Shown: positions 12,781 to 23,408 of the stretch, in pieces
Layout: each line of letters starts with the position of its first letter
How positions within the stretch are numbered: position 1 is the stretch's first letter
Source of the DNA: Elymus sibiricus
Lineage: Eukaryota > Streptophyta > Magnoliopsida > Poales > Poaceae
DNA: 64,000 nucleotides
Assembly (NCBI GenBank): GCA_039707655.1
Contig: CM077667.1
Span: forward strand, 547,006,222-547,070,221
Direction of reading: 5' to 3'
Notes under the pieces: model-generated
What the model was told of the DNA's origin: nothing
The model's input: only the letters and a program-made list of their open reading frames with translations
Databases searched by the model: none
Position numbers and translations under genes: made by a program

Positions 12781-14900
12781 TGTAGGAGATATGCCCTAGA
12801 AGCAATAATAAATGCTATTATTTATCCCCATGTTCTTAATTAAGTTTATATTCCATGCTATAACTGCTATGGTTCTCAAGTCTACAATAACCACGAGGCT
12901 CGGAGGAAAACTCATATGCACGTGTGGAATAATAAACGATAAAAAGTATTCCTAGTCAGGCCTCTAAGACTAGCTCAAGTGTTGCATGATGATCATGTTT
13001 TCCTGATCATGGGCATGTCTATGCCGGCAACTTTGAGAGCACAATGTTAGAAGAACATTTGTGTTGAATTGACCCGAATTGATGTTATGCTATGAGATAC
13101 ATTCGTCACAAGTAATGGTTAATAACACAGAGATAGTTAAACGTTTGCATAATTCCTTAGACCATGAGAGTACCAAGTTCCTTCATACTTGCTTCGTGAT
13201 ATTTGGGGTTTGTTAAACGTCATCCGTAAATGGGTGGCTATTACGGCGGCTTACGGGTTCATGGAAAAGTATGACAAGTAACTTGGTAGCTCAAGATTGG
13301 GATTTGCTCCTCCGACGATGGAGAGATATTCTTTGGGCCCTCTCGGTGTTACGGTATCCATCATCGTCTGGCCAGACACATTGTGATTTGATCACAGGGA
13401 TGCCGAAACACGGAAACGAGAAAAGAGAACAAAACCGGTAACGAGGTAACTGGCATAGTGGACAAGTTGTTGATCCATGGGGATGCCGACAAATCTCACC
13501 TCGGGTGTTTGTATCATATCGCGAAGCAACAAGAATAGCACACGGCAAACTACAGGTTCGCTCGAATATTTATTCGTGTGGGTATAGGGGTCAATATGGG
13601 TGTCCACGGCTCCGATGTTGATCATTGATCGGAAAGTGTTCTGCTCATGTCTGTATTTCACCGAACCTATAGGGTCACACGCTTAAGGGTCATCTATCTG
13701 CTGAATACTAGACAGGGAGTCCGACAGAAATTCACCGAAAAAGTTTCGGAGACAACGGAAGAGTTTCGGAGAGAGAACACCGGAAGAGTTTCGGTAAAAC
13801 CGAAAAGTTGTTTCGGAGTATACCATTAAGTCAAATTGGTTTCAGCACACGCCTTGAAATTATTGGAGGATACCAGAATTGTTCTGGGAACTTTTGGGAT
13901 TTGTCGGAGAGAAAAACCGGAAATGTTCCGGACTGCCGGAACCGCTTTGGTTGCTTTTCGCTGAAGAAAATCATTGATCCGGAAAAGTTTTGGAATGCGT
14001 TCAAATTTATTTTAGTGGGTACTAGAAATTTTCTAGGCCTACAGAAAAAGTTTCGGATTTAACGGTCGTAGAAAAATGTCTTCGTGAATAGTGAAAAGCA
14101 CTTTATGGGCTGGTTTTAATGGGGTTTTCTTCTAGGAGGAATTCCCTATTTTTGGAGTGAGGATAAGGTGGATGGAAGGTGGTGCCCCCCCCCCCAAGGG
14201 GGCAGCCAATTTCATTCATGGGCTTGGGGGGGGCCCCATGGGGCTTCCCTCCACCATTTGGTGGATAAGATCAAGCTCTCCATATGTGGCATGGTGAAAT
14301 ATCCAAACCCCTTTTGGTCTTTTCACCCCTTGCCTCTACCCCTTGCTCGTCCTATAAATAGAGGTGGAGATGCACTCTCCAGACTCACTCTTTCTCACAT
14401 ACAAATGCCATGCATTATCTGGCTTTCTCTCTCCCTCCCAGCGAAATAGTTTCGTAGAGCCGAAAGGCTGTCTGGGTTCCGGTGGGAACTAGTTCTGGAC
14501 GGCGAAGCCCTGCCGGATAGATGACACTGTATGTGTGCAACCCCGTAGAGAGGTCATAGGTTCGACCTTTTGCCCAAGGGGCTGTTCGAGGGTCCTCCCG
14601 AAGGGCTGTCCGAGTTACCGTTCGAGCTTCGAGGGTCCTCCCGAAGGGCTGTCCGTGACTTCGTCCGGGGGACTGTCCGACCACCTCCCGAAGGGCTGTC
14701 CGACGAAGGAGTACATCCTCGCGGTTGGGAGGTTGTAAATCCTAGCTGCAGGGATCTGCATCGACGATCATCATCGACTCTACTTCCGCTGCGCTACGAG
14801 TCGGTAATGATCTGATCAAAAACCTTGTATGCATCTCCATAGTGATCCTGGGCGTGCTCGTTGTACCGAAATTTTTTGTTTTCTGTTGCGTTCCCCTACA
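12781..14900 (+). repeat. 3' LTR of the Copia element
   Basis: 2120 bp, about 45 bp longer than its partner. Most of the difference is an extra copy of a CCCGAAGGGCTGTCCG-type motif near 14590-14650. The TATA box is at 14353-14360. Many scattered differences from the left LTR indicate an old insertion. Confidence 0.93.
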
Positions 14901-14905
14901 ACCTG
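14901..14905. repeat. Target site duplication ACCTG, right copy
   Basis: ACCTG directly follows the Copia 3' LTR and matches 5382-5386. The gypsy cassette resumes immediately afterwards. Confidence 0.9.
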
Positions 14906-15051
14906 CAGAAGGAGTCGGGGCTGGCCTCCGGGCACTCGGTTCCTAGCCTGAGCACTCTGCCCCATGGTCTGTGCAACGACCTTCGCCGTTGTGTCCTTGC
15001 TAACACGGGCATTTGGGACGTCTGGCACTGTGACATCTGGAGGTGGTGGGG

Positions 15052-16889
15052 TTGACAAAGGTATCGAGGTCGATGCCGTCGGCGATCCGCGTGGCAGCCT
15101 CTATGAAGGTCTCCATGAAGTCTTCAAATTTCAGCTTCTTCCAATTGACGACCTTCAAGGACTTCAACTTTTCCTCGTCCACATCCTTGCAATGGACGCG
15201 GACGAGTGATAAGGCCACATCAGCGCCGCAGCAGGCAACCGACATCTTCCAGTCTTGCACTTGGCCAGGGAAGGAGTTTAGGCGCGCCATCAAGGACTCC
15301 AGATCACTCTGGACCTCCTCCTCAGGCTGGAGCTCCTTGTCTATCTTCACCACCGTGGACTTCAGCCTGGTTATATAGCCGAGTGCATTGTCAATGCGAT
15401 CATCCAGCCGGAGGATCGACAGAGCTGCGCTGTCCCTGAGAAGCAGCCTGGTGGGTTCCAGGTCCTTCTCGATCCTCTCGGCCTCGAGACCAGAATCTGC
15501 ACAAAATTCTACCAACTGAAGATCAGCATTCGGCAAGGTCAGCACTCGGGAAAAATTTGGTTCATTCGGACGATTATCGTACCTACAAATTACCTCCTCA
15601 TCTCTATGCCAAAGTCCTCGATGTACTGCTCCAAGTCGGCCTTCTTCTTCTTAAGCTCAGTGATCTGGTCACTAAGTTGCTTCCTCTGCGATTCAAAGGC
15701 ACTGGCCTGAGTGTTGCACTTGGTTTCCCACGTGGCATAATGCCCCTTGAGCTCTATGATTTCACCCTTGGTGGCTTCTGAAACAATCTTCAAGGTCTTG
15801 ATCTCCTCATGGAGAGCATCGACCATCTTCAGAGAGTGTTCAGCAGATTTGGTCATGGCTTGGGCATTCTCCCAGGCTCCCACCAGCTCCTTGTTTTTGT
15901 CCTGGAGTGCTTGCTGCAAGGTTTGTAAAGAAATAGAAGTCCTCAGCCTCGTCTGGAGTCGGAAATTTTCATTCTGAACATCTGTTTATGGGGACTCAGT
16001 CGGATCAAAAGAAAAACAAGGTGGAAAGAAGTATTCGGACCATGAAACTCACCTCCTTGGACGCGCTTCTCCACCGCGATGCGAGCACTCTTGTGCCGCT
16101 CGGCCTCCAGATCCAGGCGGAGTTGCAACACCTCTTTCTCCAGGGCAGCGTAATCGGCCCCAAGTTCACAAGGCTTCTGTTACACACAAAAGGAGAGTCA
16201 GTCGGCTGGATCAGTCCAGTGCGACAAAGTAAACGAAAACTTACAAAGATGTTCACTCGGACTGCTGAGTGAATGATTAAGCTCAGCGCTCAAAACCCAA
16301 GACTTTAAGACTCCCGCTGACTGCTATCAGTCAACGGAAGTCTCGGGGACTACACCCAGTGGGTGCACTCAGCGTGCCCCCACTGGAACAAAGACACCCA
16401 GTGGGTGTACTCCGTGTAACCCCACTGGCAATCAAAGAAAATCAAAGACTTCAAATTCAAGATTTCGAATGAAGCAGAACGTACAATGGCACTTACTCGG
16501 ACGTTTGCCTTCACTGCTTCACTGGAGTCGTAGGCCTTGCCTTCACTTCTCCATTTGAACCAGAGCTTCCCTGCTCGCACTCGCCTTGTCCTCTAGGACT
16601 CGGTAGAAGTTGGACAGGGAGGCGGCAGCAGGCCCTGGCACAAGAGCGGACGGAACAGTCAGTGCCGTCGGCGCACTCGGGGCTGGAGTGTGCGTTGGAA
16701 CACGCGCGGGAGGAAGCGTCACAGTAGTCTTTTTGGCGCCAGCAGAAGGAGTCGGGCCTGGCCTCCGGGCACTCGGTTCCGTAGCCTGAGCACTCGGCCC
16801 CGTGGTCTGTGCAACGACGTTCGCCATTGTGTCCTTGCTCACACAGGCATTTAAGACGTCTGGCATTGTGACATCTGGAGGTGGTGGGG
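15052..16889 (-). repeat. Cassette copy 2
   Basis: Complete 1838-bp copy. On the minus strand it holds the Pro-rich exon (16543-16888), intronic twin hairpins (16356-16428), coil exon 1 (about 16060-16180), coil exon 2 (15590-15960, QQALQDKNKELVGAWEN) and the helical exon (15054-15510) with DWKMSVACCGADVALSLVR and NWKKLKFEDFMETFIEAATRI. The last exon runs out of frame into the next Pro-rich segment. Confidence 0.78.
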
Positions 16890-17306
16890 TTGACAAAGGT
16901 GTCGAGGTCAATGCCATCGGCGATCCGCATGGCAGCCTCTATGAAGGTCTCCATGAAGTCTTCAAATTTCAGCTTCTTCCAATTGACGACCTTCAAGGAC
17001 TTCAACTTTTCCTCATTCACATCCTTGCGATGGATGCGGACAAGTGATAAGGCCACATCAGCGCCGCAGCGAGCAGCCGACTTCTTCCAGTCTTGCACTC
17101 GGCCAGGGATGGAGTTGAGGCGAGCCATCAAGGACTCCAGATCACTCTAGAGCTCTTCCTCAGGCAGGAGCTCCTTGTCTATCTTCACCACCGTGAACTT
17201 CAGCCTGGTTATATAGCCGAGTGCATTGTCAATGCGATCATCTAGCCAGAGGATCGACAGAGCTACGATGTCCCTGAGAAGCAGCCTGGTGGGGTCCAGG
17301 TCCTTC

Positions 17307-17311
17307 TCGAT
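17307..17311. repeat. Target site duplication TCGAT, left copy
   Basis: TCGAT precedes the solo LTR and matches 21716-21720. Both belong to the interrupted 'ccttctcgatcctctcggcc' stretch seen whole in the sister cassette copies. Confidence 0.9.
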
Positions 17312-18758
17312 TGTAACACCCCAAAATTTTAACCATAGTTTTATTAACTAAAATTTGGCAAGAAATAATTTCTTTATTATATTGGTCTTTTGCTGATTCC
17401 AGAACCACTCCTTTTCGGTGTATTGTAAAATTCTTCCCTCCTGTTAGAAACTTTTGAATTATATTGTGGGGCTTAAATGCATTCTTAAAAACATTTTATT
17501 TTTGTTGGGTATATAAGTGGTAGCATTTGTATAATATTTTTACCAAGCTTCAATTCTTTTAAAATGGCATTTCCATTCTTTTAAGGGTCTCCATTGCACT
17601 ACAACCATTTTACATATTCATTTAAAAATTCTGCAAAAATTTGGAGAGGTCAAGAATTGCCTACAGATCACTTTTATGCAAAAACCTCTCTTAGTCTTTT
17701 GGAAATTTTGAGCTCCACTTCTAGTTTTCAAATCTGGTTCAGTTTGTAGTTTGCACTACAATCTATTTAAATATTTCTTTAAAAATTCCATAAAAATTTG
17801 GGGATGTCAGTATATGTATATAACTCATTTTTATACAAAAATCCATTTGTGTTATTTGAAAATTTTGAGCAAACCATCCTCATTTCTACTCTGGTCCAGT
17901 TGGGCAGTTTGAACTGCAACCCTATTTTATTTTGTCCTAATGACCATGAGATTTTTCCTGCTCATAGTACAACCAACCAAACCCTTAAGTACAATAGATC
18001 AGACCCAGGCTCATCTTTTAGTCCACTAAAAGTTCCCCTCCAGATTCTGTCCAGAATTGATTTTCACCAAAACTTGCACTATAAAGTTTCTTTTTTTTCC
18101 AATATAACCTTACCACTATCTTTATTTTATAAAGAGACCCCATCCTGCCAATTTTGATCTCCAGCAATGCTCCATAGGTGGCTCTGTCATTTTGTCGAAC
18201 ACTTGGAGAGCAGGATCAGTTTTGGCATAGTTTTATATTTGCATTGTGAACTTGCCCCTATGGACAAACAAGCATGTCCACTAGTCTTCCCTCTACCACT
18301 AAACCAGTCCTGTTAATTTTTGTTTGCATCCAAGCCCTCTAGGCCACCCTGGCATTCTGTCGAACAGGAGCCGTGCATGCCCGGAGCGCGAGCAGAGCGC
18401 GCGTTTTGCACGTGCTCGCGCCCGAGCCGACGCGTCTCTGGATAGACCTCCCCGAGCTCGTCCTGATCCTCTGCCGCTCGCGGAGTAGCGCCAAAGCTCT
18501 GACCTGCACTCCTTCACGAGCTCTGCAGCCCCCGACACGCCCGCAAGCCGCCATGACCGGCCGCAGCGAGCACCTGACATGGCCGGCGCGGCCCAAGCCC
18601 CTCCCGCTCGACAGCTGCCTCTGTGAACAGCTCGGTCTCATCCGCGAGTTCGTCCGCTAGCCCCTGGCGTGCTCCCAAAGCCAACAACAGTGGCTTCGAG
18701 CAGTTGCGGCCGCCGTCGTGCTTATCTTCGGGACTCCGACGAACCGACGTTATCCGCC

Positions 18759-18766
18759 TATAAAAG
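18759..18766 (+). promoter_or_regulatory. TATA box of the solo LTR
   Basis: TATAAAAG in 'ccgcctataaaagcccc', at the start of the GC-rich part of the LTR. It sets the LTR orientation as plus. Confidence 0.55.
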
Positions 18767-20696
18767 CCCCTCCGAGCTCATTTGGGTCATGGACCGCCTC
18801 CCTTGCTCCCTTCAGGAACCATCCCGAGCAGCAGAACAGCCGGCCGAGGTCTTCTTCCTCATCCACGGCCGCAGCGCCCGCCGCCCTTTCCCTCTCAAAT
18901 CGGATGCCACCAGAGCTGCTCCCCCTCCTTTCTATCCTGCAATGGCCTCTTCTCGACCTCGCAAAGACGTTGCTCTGCCCAATTTCACTCGGGAGCCGCC
19001 GCGAGCGAAGATTGCCTTGCAACCGAACCTGCTGTCCGCCAGAGGACCCGCCGCCGGCGACTCCTTGCCTCTTCCCGGCCGTGGAAGCCACCGGGGAATC
19101 CGCCTCGGTCCCCTGCATCCATTCCCGCCCTCAGCGCTTCGAGGTCCGCCGTCAATCGCCGGCGGGGAGCACCGGAGCTCCTCCTCTCTTTTGCTGGAGA
19201 AGAAGGGGCGGGCGGCCACTGGTCAAACATGACCGGCGGGCCAAGAAGGCCCACTGTCAGTCAGCCAGTGCCTCCCCGACTCGTCCTAAGTGGAGGCGTA
19301 TTTATGTAAGTACGCTTTCTCTTTAAGAAAGCGTATTCTCAGCCGAACCGTTTTCTTTTATAGCTTTTATTTAAAAACCAGATTTGACCAAAGCTTTGAC
19401 CAGCTATATCTTTTTAACCACAGCTTCAAATCAATTGATTCTTTTTCTGTTGTCACCCAAATTTTCTCTAGTTTATTTACAGATTTATTTTAAAAATATC
19501 CGAACAGCCTTTCTGCACTGTTTTGGAAATGTGTTTTGATTCCGATGATTTCAAAAATAGGAAAAATGGAGGGAAGAATACTTTCAAAATTTTGGAGTAC
19601 ACCCCACCCTTCTGCAACCCCAAGGCAAGCATCTTGAACACCTGATATGATATTTTGTTGGTTGAATGCTTGCTAGGAGAAGTAAGCCATGCTTATGTCA
19701 CATGAAATAATGAATTTTGCATATGATGATAAGTCATGCATGAATGCATATGATGAGAATTTGATTTGCTGTGATCATGTGATATACATGTGAAGTGGTT
19801 ACTGCCTCATGCCACATATGCCTGAGCTGGTCCGGACAAACTTCAGGGAGAAGCTTTGTCATGGATAAAGTATGACCGTGAAAGATGGTATCTCGTGGTG
19901 ACGAGAGAAATCAGTGAGGGCATGACGAGGCATGATGGGTAGTGACCCTGTTGGTGATTGAACGGAAGTATTTGTTGTGCTAACCTTTGCAGGGAAAGTT
20001 GAACCTCCTGAGTCGACCGTAGATCGAGTCTTGCACCAGTAACCCCCATACTTGAATCGTGCTACCACTTGTCCCTGCCACGGGTAGGGTATGGTCGAGT
20101 AAGTCGTCAACCCCTTTCCTTGCACACACCGTACAGAGAGGCCATAGTGAAAGATACCACTGATCCTGGTAGGCATGTCACTTGGTCCGGGGGCATGGGT
20201 GTTTCCGGTTGGGGCCGAGAGGGGGGCACCCCTTAGAGCGCGCGATATAAATTTGATCCCATGCTAATCGAGGTTGTAGCCTCCCCACTTAGAGTTTTGC
20301 TTAACGAATGTCGTGGGTGATTCCAGGCATCGGGAAGTTAAGCTGGTGTGTGCGGGTCAGGTGCGTTTTCAACTAAAAGACCGTAAGCAGAATTAGTCCC
20401 GGTGGGCTAAAGGAATCCGTTACTCGTGGGTAAAGAGTACACCCTCTGCAGAGTAAACATCTATTCGAATAGCCGTGTCCGCGGTTAAGGATTACAGTCT
20501 GGGATAGGTCAAGTGTCGGTCTTAGAGTCGGTCTTTGGAGGAAAACTTTCAAACCAGAATTTTGGTCATGAATGGTGACGGATGATATCGATAATTATTA
20601 TTGTTATGGACTAACCATTTCTATTATGTGAATTGTGGAGTATCACCTGGGATGGTCCTACCTCCTGGATACTCCTGCTTGTTATTTATTTTCAAT

Positions 20697-21150
20697 ATAA
20701 GCCCTTTATGTGGTGTCGCTCAGACGCCCGACTGTGGCACGCTTGTTATTTATTTTCAATATAAGCCCTTTATGTGGTGTCGCTCAGACGCCCGACTGTG
20801 GCATGCTTGTTATTTACTTTCATTTATAAGCCCTTTATGAGGTGTCGCTCAGACGCCCGACTGTGGCATGCTTGTTATTTACTTTCATTTATAAGCCCTT
20901 TATGAGGTGTCGCTCAGACGCCCGACTGTGGCATGCTTGTTATTTACTTTCATTTATAAGCCCTTTATGAGGTGTCGCTCAGACGCCCGACTGTGGCATG
21001 CTTGTTATTTACTTTCATTTATAAGCCCTTTAAGTGGCGTCGCTCAGACGCCCGACTGTGGCACGTATGTTATCTGCTTTCATTATAAGCCCTTTATGCG
21101 GCGTCGCTCGGACGCCCGACTGAGGCATGTTTTATATTCTTAACCTTTCG
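20697..21150 (+). repeat. 64-bp minisatellite in the solo LTR, about 7 copies
   Basis: The unit contains 'ataagccctttatg' then 'gtcgctcagacgcccgactg' and 'gcttgttattta'. Unit starts lie near 20701, 20765, 20830, 20895, 20960, 21025 and 21087. The first and last units are the most diverged, as expected for an array that expanded in the middle. Confidence 0.88.
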
Positions 21151-21715
21151 AGGCGTCGCTCCAGACACCCGATTGGATCATTTTATTTTCATTCCCTGAT
21201 TACTTATTTATTTTTATATGAATTATCTTCTTACATGCATCATACAACTATCTCGTGAATGATTGAATGATCATAAATTATTTCAGTGCATGATTACCAT
21301 CTGATTTATTGTATCTGTTTTCATGATGTTTGCGAGTACATTCAAAGTACTCACTGGCTTGTCCCTGGCTATTGTCTTGGCCAGATCGCATATTTGGAGA
21401 GGAGCCCAATGACGACAGCCCCGGAACCTAGGTAACGAAGGTAGCAGCCGCGCGAGATAGGAGTTATCCAGGTCAGCTGTTCCTGTGGGAAATGGAGTCC
21501 CATAGACGCTGATGATCTGCAAACCGCTTCCGCCATCAACCACTAGAAACTTTTGTTGTACTCATAGACCATAATGGTCTTGTACTTCAGATTTTGTATT
21601 TTGCTTGGAATTTCTGTATCAAGATTGTGTCTCATCAGCTAACAGTAATCCTGGGGCTGGTGAGCACAAGGACCATTTACTGGGAAATTAATATCCTGGG
21701 AAACCGGTCCTGACA

Positions 21716-21720
21716 TCGAT
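21716..21720. repeat. Target site duplication TCGAT, right copy
   Basis: TCGAT follows the solo LTR and matches 17307-17311; the cassette continues with 'cctctcggcctc'. Confidence 0.9.
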
Positions 21721-23408
21721 CCTCTCGGCCTCAAGACCAGCATCTGTACAAAATTCTGCCAACTAAAGATCAGCATTCGGTAAGATCAGCACTCGGGAAG
21801 AATATGGTTCATTTGGACGATTATCATACCTGCAAATTTCCTGCTCATGTCTGTGCCGAAGTCCTCGATGTACTGCTCCAAGTCGGCCTTCTTCTTCTTA
21901 AGCTCAGTGATCTAGTCACTTAGCTGCTTCCTCTGCGATTCAAAGGCACTGGCCTGAGTGTTGCACTTGGTTTCCCACATGGCATAATGCCCCTTGAGCT
22001 CTAAGATTTCGCCCTTGGCGGCCTCTGCAGCAACCTTCAAGGTCTTGATCTCCTCGTGGAGAGTGTCGATCGTCTTCACAGAGTGTTCATCGGATTTGGT
22101 CATGGCTCGGGCATTCTCCTAGGCTCCCGCCAGCTCCTTGTACTTGTCCTGGAGTGATTGCTGCAAGGTTTCTAAAGAAATAGAAGTCCTCAGCCTCGTC
22201 TGGAGTCGGAAATTTTCATTCTGAACATCTGTTTATGGGGACTCAGTCATATCAAAAGAAAAACAAGGTGGAAAGAAGTATTCAGACCACGAAACTGACC
22301 TCCTTGGATGCGCTTCTCCTCCGCGATGCGAGCACTCTTGTGCCGCTCGGCCTCCAGATCCAGGCGGAGTTGCAACACCTCTTTCTCCAGGGCAGCATAA
22401 TCGGCCCCAAGTTCACAAGGCTTCTGTTACACACAAAAGGAGAGTTAGTCGGCTGGATCAGTCCAGTGTAACAAAGTAAACAAAAACTTACAAAGATGTT
22501 CACTCAGCCTGCCAAGTGAACGATTAAGCTCAGCGCTCAAAACCCAAGACTCTAAGACTCCCGCCTATTGCTATCAGTCGTCGGAAGTCTCGGGGACTAC
22601 ACCCAGTGGGTGCACTCAGCATGCCCCCACTGGAACAAAGACACCCAGTGGGTGTACTCCGTGTAACCCCACTGGCAATTGAAGAAAATCAAAGACTTCA
22701 AATTCAAGATTTCAAATGAAGCAGAACGTACAATGGCACTTACTTGGTTGTTAGCCTTCACTGCTTGACTGGTATCGTAGTCCTCGCCTTCACTGCTCCA
22801 TTTGAACCAGAGCTTCCCTGCTCGCACTCGCCTTGTCCTCTGGGACTCGGTACAAGTTGGACAGGGAGGCAGCAGCAGGCCCTGGCACAAGAGCGGACGG
22901 AACAGTCGGGGCCGTCGGCGCACTCGGAGCTGTAGTGGGCATTGGAACACGCGCGGAAGGATGCGTCACCGCAGTCTTTTTGGTGCCAGCAGAAGGAGTC
23001 GGGGCTGGCCTCCAGGCACTCGGTTCCATAGCCTGAGCACTCGACTCCGTGGTCTGTGCAGAGACCTTCGCCATTTTGTCTTTGCTCACATGGGCATTTG
23101 GGACGTCTGGCATTGTGACATCTGGAGGTGGTGGGGCGGCCTTGTCCTCGTCATCAAGGTGGATGACTTCAGTCGGAGCTGCAATCACCAAGAAAATTCA
23201 GAATGTTCAATTGTGAACCCTCCAAAAGCAGTCTGAAAGGGTCTAACATTTAAAATACCTTTGGAGGACGCCGCGTCTGTCTCCGCCTGGCTCTTTACAG
23301 TTGCCTTGGGGTCAGGCGACATGGTGGAGGTATCAGCACTGCGACAACAACATATATCACTCGATCACATAATCCAAGTGTGCAATTCAAGAAGAAAAGA
23401 CAGGGGAC

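Larger units (their letters stand above)
5387..14900 (+). mobile_element. Ty1/Copia LTR retrotransposon, BARE/Angela-like, degenerate
   Basis: Two related LTRs (5387-7461 and 12781-14900) begin TGTAGGAGATATGCCCTAG and end CCCCTACA. They are flanked by the 5-bp duplication ACCTG (5382-5386, 14901-14905). A primer-binding site follows the left LTR and a polypurine tract precedes the right LTR, so the element is plus-sense. The LTR start resembles that of the BARE/WIS/Angela group; the exact family is not claimed. The 5.3-kb internal region has no open frame over about 100 codons and is coding only as relics. It lies inside the Pro-rich exon of a gypsy antisense-gene copy. Confidence 0.93.
3697..15051 (-). 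repeat. Cassette copy 3, split by the Copia element
   Basis: The two halves, 3697-5386 and 14906-15051, add to 1836 bp. The break falls inside the Pro-rich exon; its two sides carry the duplicated ACCTG target site. Coil exon 2 is readable at 4183-4563 (KGHYAMRETKCNTQASAFES) and coil exon 1 at about 4695-4829. The helical exon lies at 3700-4148 and again ends at the out-of-frame junction. Confidence 0.78.
17312..21715 (+). mobile_element. Solo LTR, 4.4 kb
   Basis: It begins TGTAACACCCC and ends GGTCCTGACA, flanked by TCGAT at 17307-17311 and 21716-21720. No PBS, polypurine tract, second LTR or retroviral protein is inside, so this is a solo LTR left by LTR-LTR recombination. A plus-strand TATA box (18759-18766) is followed by a GC-rich block to about 19280. 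Overlapping frames in that block occur on both strands in several phases and are treated as compositional. A 64-bp minisatellite lies at 20697-21150. The size and TGTAACACCCC start suggest one of the long-LTR Triticeae gypsy families; the family is not identified. Confidence 0.87.
1..23136 (-). repeat. Tandem array of a ~1837-bp exon cassette
   Basis: The same landmarks (Pro-rich exon, two coiled-coil exons, C-terminal helical exon, intronic hairpins) recur in order. Copies of the Pro-rich junction lie near 995, 1866, 3696, 15051, 16889 and 23136. After removing the 9519-bp Copia insertion and the 4409-bp solo-LTR insertion, the spacings are 871, 1830, 1836, 1838 and 1838 bp. The copy nearest 23136 joins naturally to the upstream acidic exon, so amplification proceeded from there. 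The array runs off the left edge of the window. Confidence 0.85.
16890..23136 (-). repeat. Cassette copy 1 (native 5' copy), split by a solo LTR
   Basis: Minus strand order: Pro-rich exon (22744-23191, PPPPDVTMPDVPNAHVSKD), coiled-coil exon (about 22300-22440, ending EEKRIQGG), second coiled-coil exon (about 21835-22230, with ESQRKQLSD followed by an in-frame stop before ITELKKKKADLEQ), then a helical exon cut at 21720/17307 by the solo LTR and resuming to DLDTFV near 16900. The two parts total 1838 bp. An in-frame stop also occurs in the helical exon (near 17148, after PEEEL). Noncoding remnant. Confidence 0.75.

Noticed and set aside
18669..19326. Long overlapping open frames (up to 202 codons) in several phases and both strands
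   Set aside because: They lie in the GC-rich transcribed part of a solo LTR, have no motifs and mirror base composition.
20681..21143. Repeat array considered as a CRISPR
   Set aside because: Units are contiguous with no variable spacers, in a plant LTR; it is a minisatellite.
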